Assembly (NCBI GenBank): GCA_029556335.1
Contig: JAKQFA010000016.1
Location: 1-64,000 of the forward strand
Origin: Methanobacteriota archaeon
GTDB lineage: Archaea > Methanobacteriota > Methanobacteria > Methanobacteriales > Methanobacteriaceae
Direction: 5' to 3'
Length of the DNA stretch: 64,000 nt
Shown here: positions 61,657 to 64,000 of the stretch, in pieces
How positions within the stretch are numbered: position 1 is the stretch's first letter
Layout of the letters: each line of letters opens with the position of its first letter
The notes under the pieces: generated by a model
The model's input: the letters and a program-made list of their open reading frames with translations, nothing else
Database searches by the model: none
What the model was told of the DNA's origin: nothing
Made by a program: the position numbers and the translations under genes

Positions 61657-62532
61657 CTACTTAAAAAACTTTCTTATTTTTAAAAAGAAAAGTTTCAACC
61701 CGTAGATACCCCTGATCCCCCCATAGGTCAGGGCATTAACATACCAGGGATACATTAACTCGTAGTGTTTCTTATAAAAAAGCTGCATGGAGTGGTAGAA
61801 TTCCTTTAAGAGCTTTTCACTGGCTCCACTACCACCCTTATAGTGGAGGATCCGGGCTGAGCCGAGGTAGAAAACCTTCCACCCCGCGGATTTAACCCGG
61901 TAGCACCAGTCAACATCCTCCCCGTACATGAAGAAATCCTCATCCAGAACTCCCACCTCCTCAATGGTCTCCCACCGGACCATCATATAGGCTCCCACCA
62001 CACAGTCCACAGGGTAGCTTCCATCCTCATCCAGGTAGGTGAGGTTGTAGCGTCCGAAGCGACGGCTCCGGGGGAATAATCTGGAAAGGCCACTCATCCG
62101 GTAGAATGATACCATGGGGGTGGGGAAGCTTCTCCGGCAGGCCAGGTCCAGGCTGCCATCGGGCAGGATCACCTTACAACCCAGTATCCCGATCTCCTTG
62201 TCATGGTCCATGCAGTCCAGGCACTGTTCCAGGCAGTCCCCCAGGATCTGGGTGTCGGAGTTTAAAAGCAGCACGTAACTGGAGTCAGCAATTTTCAGGG
62301 CCAGGTTGTTGGCATGGGCAAAGCCCAGATTGGCTTCGCTTTCCAGGAAGGTGATGTGTTCATGGCTTGAATAGTCCTGTTTTAGCTTCTCCAGGCTGCC
62401 ATCCATGGAGTGGTTGTCCACCAGGTAGATGTGGTAAGTGAAGGGATGGTCACCTTCCAGCACTGACTCCAGGGTATCTCTGGTTAGCTGGTAGGTGCGG
62501 TAGTTGACTATGATTATGGATAGGTCTGGCAT
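61657..62532 (-). CDS. Family 2 glycosyltransferase
   Basis: 291 residues of GT-A fold. LSIIIVNYRTYQLTRDTLESV opens the domain, LLLNSDTQILGDCLEQ is the D-x-D metal site, and EDFFMYGEDVDWCYRVKSAGW is the C-terminal acidic base motif. The tail LMYPWYVNALTYGGIRG is partly hydrophobic and may sit at the membrane. Family known to add sugars to lipid-linked glycans; rhamnosyl or other donor unknown. It lies 56 bases upstream of the sugar transferase gene. Confidence 0.9.
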   Translation of the reverse strand: MPDLSIIIVNYRTYQLTRDTLESVLEGDHPFTYHIYLVDNHSMDGSLEKLKQDYSSHEHITFLESEANLGFAHANNLALKIADSSYVLLLNSDTQILGDCLEQCLDCMDHDKEIGILGCKVILPDGSLDLACRRSFPTPMVSFYRMSGLSRLFPRSRRFGRYNLTYLDEDGSYPVDCVVGAYMMVRWETIEEVGVLDEDFFMYGEDVDWCYRVKSAGWKVFYLGSARILHYKGGSGASEKLLKEFYHSMQLFYKKHYELMYPWYVNALTYGGIRGIYGLKLFFLKIRKFFK

Positions 62533-62591
62533 GGCTTTTTTCCCATCATCTTGATCTAGATTTCATTTTCTATCTTTTATGGATTAGCTAG

Positions 62592-63542
62592 CTACAGGAA
62601 GAGATAAAGTAGCGTGTTTCTGGTAAGCATCCACTGGATTTTGATGTAGTTTTTCCAGTTCTCCCCCTGGAACTTCACCCGCTCTATATCGTTTAGGGAA
62701 CCAAGGCCATCCTTCACTCCCTGCAGGTAGAGTTCACCGTAGCCCTGGTGTAAAAAGAACAGGTACTTCAGGGAAAAGCCCAAGACAAGGAAGACGAGAT
62801 TTACCAGTAACTGGGGCCAGGGCATGTTCTTGTAGGCCAGGTACACGTTGTTACGGGCTGATAAGGGTACCTTGAACTGGTTGTAGCGGCCCCCACTGGA
62901 GGCGCTGCCCACGTGGTACACCACAGCCTCCGGGCAGTAAACAACTTTGTAGCCATGGATACGGGCCCGGTAGCTGAGGTCCACATCCTCCAGGTAGGCG
63001 AAGAACCTCTCATCCAGGGGGCCGATCATATCTATGATCTTCTTCTGGTACAAAGCTGCTCCTCCACAGGCACTGAAGACCTCCCGGGCTTCATCGTACT
63101 TTTCAAGGGGCTTACCATACCCCACCCTCTTGGTCCAGCCCAGGATGGTGTACTCGTCCCCGGCATCATCCATCCTCTCCCGGTGGTGGTACTGCACCAT
63201 ACGTGATGAGGCAGCGAAGATCCTCCCATCCTGCTTTACACACTCCCGGAGATGGGTGGTGCAGTTGTGCTCCAACTCCACATCTGTGTTGAGGAGGAGG
63301 ATGAATGGGGTCTGGCTGGCCCTGATCCCCTGGTTCACCGCCGCGGCGAAGCCCCTGTTTTGTTTATTTTCCAGGAGCGTGAATCCTGGGTAGTTATTTT
63401 TAATCCACTCCACACTACCATCGGTGGAGGCGTTATCCACCAGGATAACCTCTTTAATATGGTTCTGCATCCGGACGGATTCCAGGCAGGTTTTAAGGTA
63501 CTGCTTTCCATTGTAGTTAGGGATGATGACGGTTATATCCAT
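62592..63542 (-). CDS. Family 2 glycosyltransferase
   Basis: About 316 residues. ITVIIPNYNGKQYLKTCLESV and LLLNTDVELEHN give the donor fold and D-x-D; FFAYLEDVDLSYRARIHGY and VVYCPEAVVYHVGSASSG complete the catalytic domain. The C-terminus has a hydrophobic stretch (VNLVFLVLGFSLKYLFFL) that could anchor it to the membrane. ATG at 63542 is used; GTG at 63551 is upstream in frame. Next in the glycan operon after the truncated gene at 63573. Confidence 0.9.
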   Translation of the reverse strand: MDITVIIPNYNGKQYLKTCLESVRMQNHIKEVILVDNASTDGSVEWIKNNYPGFTLLENKQNRGFAAAVNQGIRASQTPFILLLNTDVELEHNCTTHLRECVKQDGRIFAASSRMVQYHHRERMDDAGDEYTILGWTKRVGYGKPLEKYDEAREVFSACGGAALYQKKIIDMIGPLDERFFAYLEDVDLSYRARIHGYKVVYCPEAVVYHVGSASSGGRYNQFKVPLSARNNVYLAYKNMPWPQLLVNLVFLVLGFSLKYLFFLHQGYGELYLQGVKDGLGSLNDIERVKFQGENWKNYIKIQWMLTRNTLLYLFL

Positions 63543-63572
63543 AAATTTCACTTATTGGGCCTTATCTTTATC

Positions 63573-64000
63573 CTATATTACCTGGCGCAGGTGGGTGTAG
63601 AGCCAGGGTGAGGTGGTGAACAATCTGGTCTTGGCCAGGAACCGGTAGTCCCGTGGACCCTTTGGCTTAAAATTCTTCAAACGGGATAGGAGCTTGCGCT
63701 TTTTTAATTCCCCCACTACCTCTTCCAGGGAGAGGCCTGCATCCAATAGGTAGTTGGTGTTTCCCATGATACTCTTGGGTATCCTTTGCTGGTCGATTAA
63801 ATCCACCACCTCCCCTCCCAGGCCATGGTTCTGGTAGTACTTTTTAAGCCCATCCAGGGCAGGTATGAAGTCGTACCTATCCAGGAGGTTCATCCGGGTG
63901 GAGGAGGCACCCCGCTGCACGTAGTAGATGAGCTCCTCCGGGAGGTAGGCCACCCTATCCAGGTGGGCTAGGACCCGCAGGGCGAAGTCGGTGTCCTCCC
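63573..64000 (-). CDS. Family 2 glycosyltransferase, 5' part outside window
   Basis: The frame is open to the right edge of the window. Upstream of the first in-frame start codon (63953) it reads EDTDFALRVLAHLDRVAYLPEE, the ED-x-D motif and following strand of GT2 enzymes, so this is only the C-terminal part of a glycosyltransferase. The C-terminal residues are charged and helical (KGLGGEVVDLIDQQRIPKS). It belongs to the surface-glycan cluster. Confidence 0.8.
   Translation of the reverse strand, partial: EDTDFALRVLAHLDRVAYLPEELIYYVQRGASSTRMNLLDRYDFIPALDGLKKYYQNHGLGGEVVDLIDQQRIPKSIMGNTNYLLDAGLSLEEVVGELKKRKLLSRLKNFKPKGPRDYRFLAKTRLFTTSPWLYTHLRQVI

Overview
The window comes from a methanogenic archaeon, most likely of the order Methanobacteriales and possibly a fairly GC-rich Methanobacterium relative. 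The strongest marker is a complete Mmp10 gene, the radical-SAM enzyme that methylates an arginine of methyl-coenzyme M reductase (14897-16153). Also archaeal are the GGTGA-type ribosome binding sites, TATA boxes about 25 bases before starts, NucS, an archaeal ThiI, a small siroheme protein of the methanogen type and an MTH538-like TIR domain. I cannot fix genus or species from the sequence alone. I see no rRNA, tRNA, CRISPR array or complete insertion sequence.

Layout. 1-5.2 kb: end of an MFS transporter, a small sulfite-reductase-like protein, thiI, a GMC-like oxidoreductase and a membrane protein. 5.2-7.9 kb: a self-contained iron unit, feoA-feoB-DtxR regulator, behind two TTAGGnnnnCCTAA operators. 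8-16.2 kb: housekeeping and transport genes (HEAT, HIT, ZIP, MFS, M48 protease, nucS, methyltransferase, mmp10). 16.2-22.4 kb: a signalling cluster with a membrane Ser/Thr kinase, two membrane FHA proteins, a beta-helix/ion-channel-like protein and, divergently, a PPP-like phosphatase. 22.4-28.7 kb: ZIP transporter, VWA/MoxR pair, a broken exported-hydrolase gene, a TIR-like two-gene unit, an omega-amidase-like enzyme, HEAT and Hsp20 genes. 29.2-38.9 kb: a receiver/five-PAS protein without a kinase domain, a structured non-coding segment at 32.2 kb, TPR, mntP, an orphan Csa3-like CARF regulator, an ABC-class ATPase, trmO, a metallo-hydrolase and a carbinolamine-dehydratase/HEAT fusion. 38.4-46.1 kb: an AT-richer, accessory-looking stretch of membrane proteins, flavodoxins, two flavodoxin-ferredoxin (EFR1-type) proteins and a nitroreductase, headed by a TetR regulator with two operator-like sites. 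46.4-55.6 kb: a 1967-residue DUF4011/helicase/nuclease (Hhe-like) gene, an MrfA/Hrq1-like helicase and a HEPN protein, which looks like a DNA-repair or defence island. 55.7-64 kb: a 2-oxoacid:ferredoxin oxidoreductase, a secreted desuccinylase-like protein and a surface-glycan cluster that runs off the right edge.

How the parts may work together. The iron unit is probably autoregulated by its own DtxR-family protein. The kinase, FHA and phosphatase genes have the parts of a phospho-threonine relay at the membrane with a channel-like output (inference). The TetR-headed set looks like an inducible flavin/ferredoxin redox module. The Hhe-like, MrfA-like and HEPN genes are the best defence candidates, with the TIR-like pair and the orphan Csa3 gene as further ones. 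Several true starts lie inside the longest open frames; where a GGTG/GGAG site decided the start, the coordinates use it.
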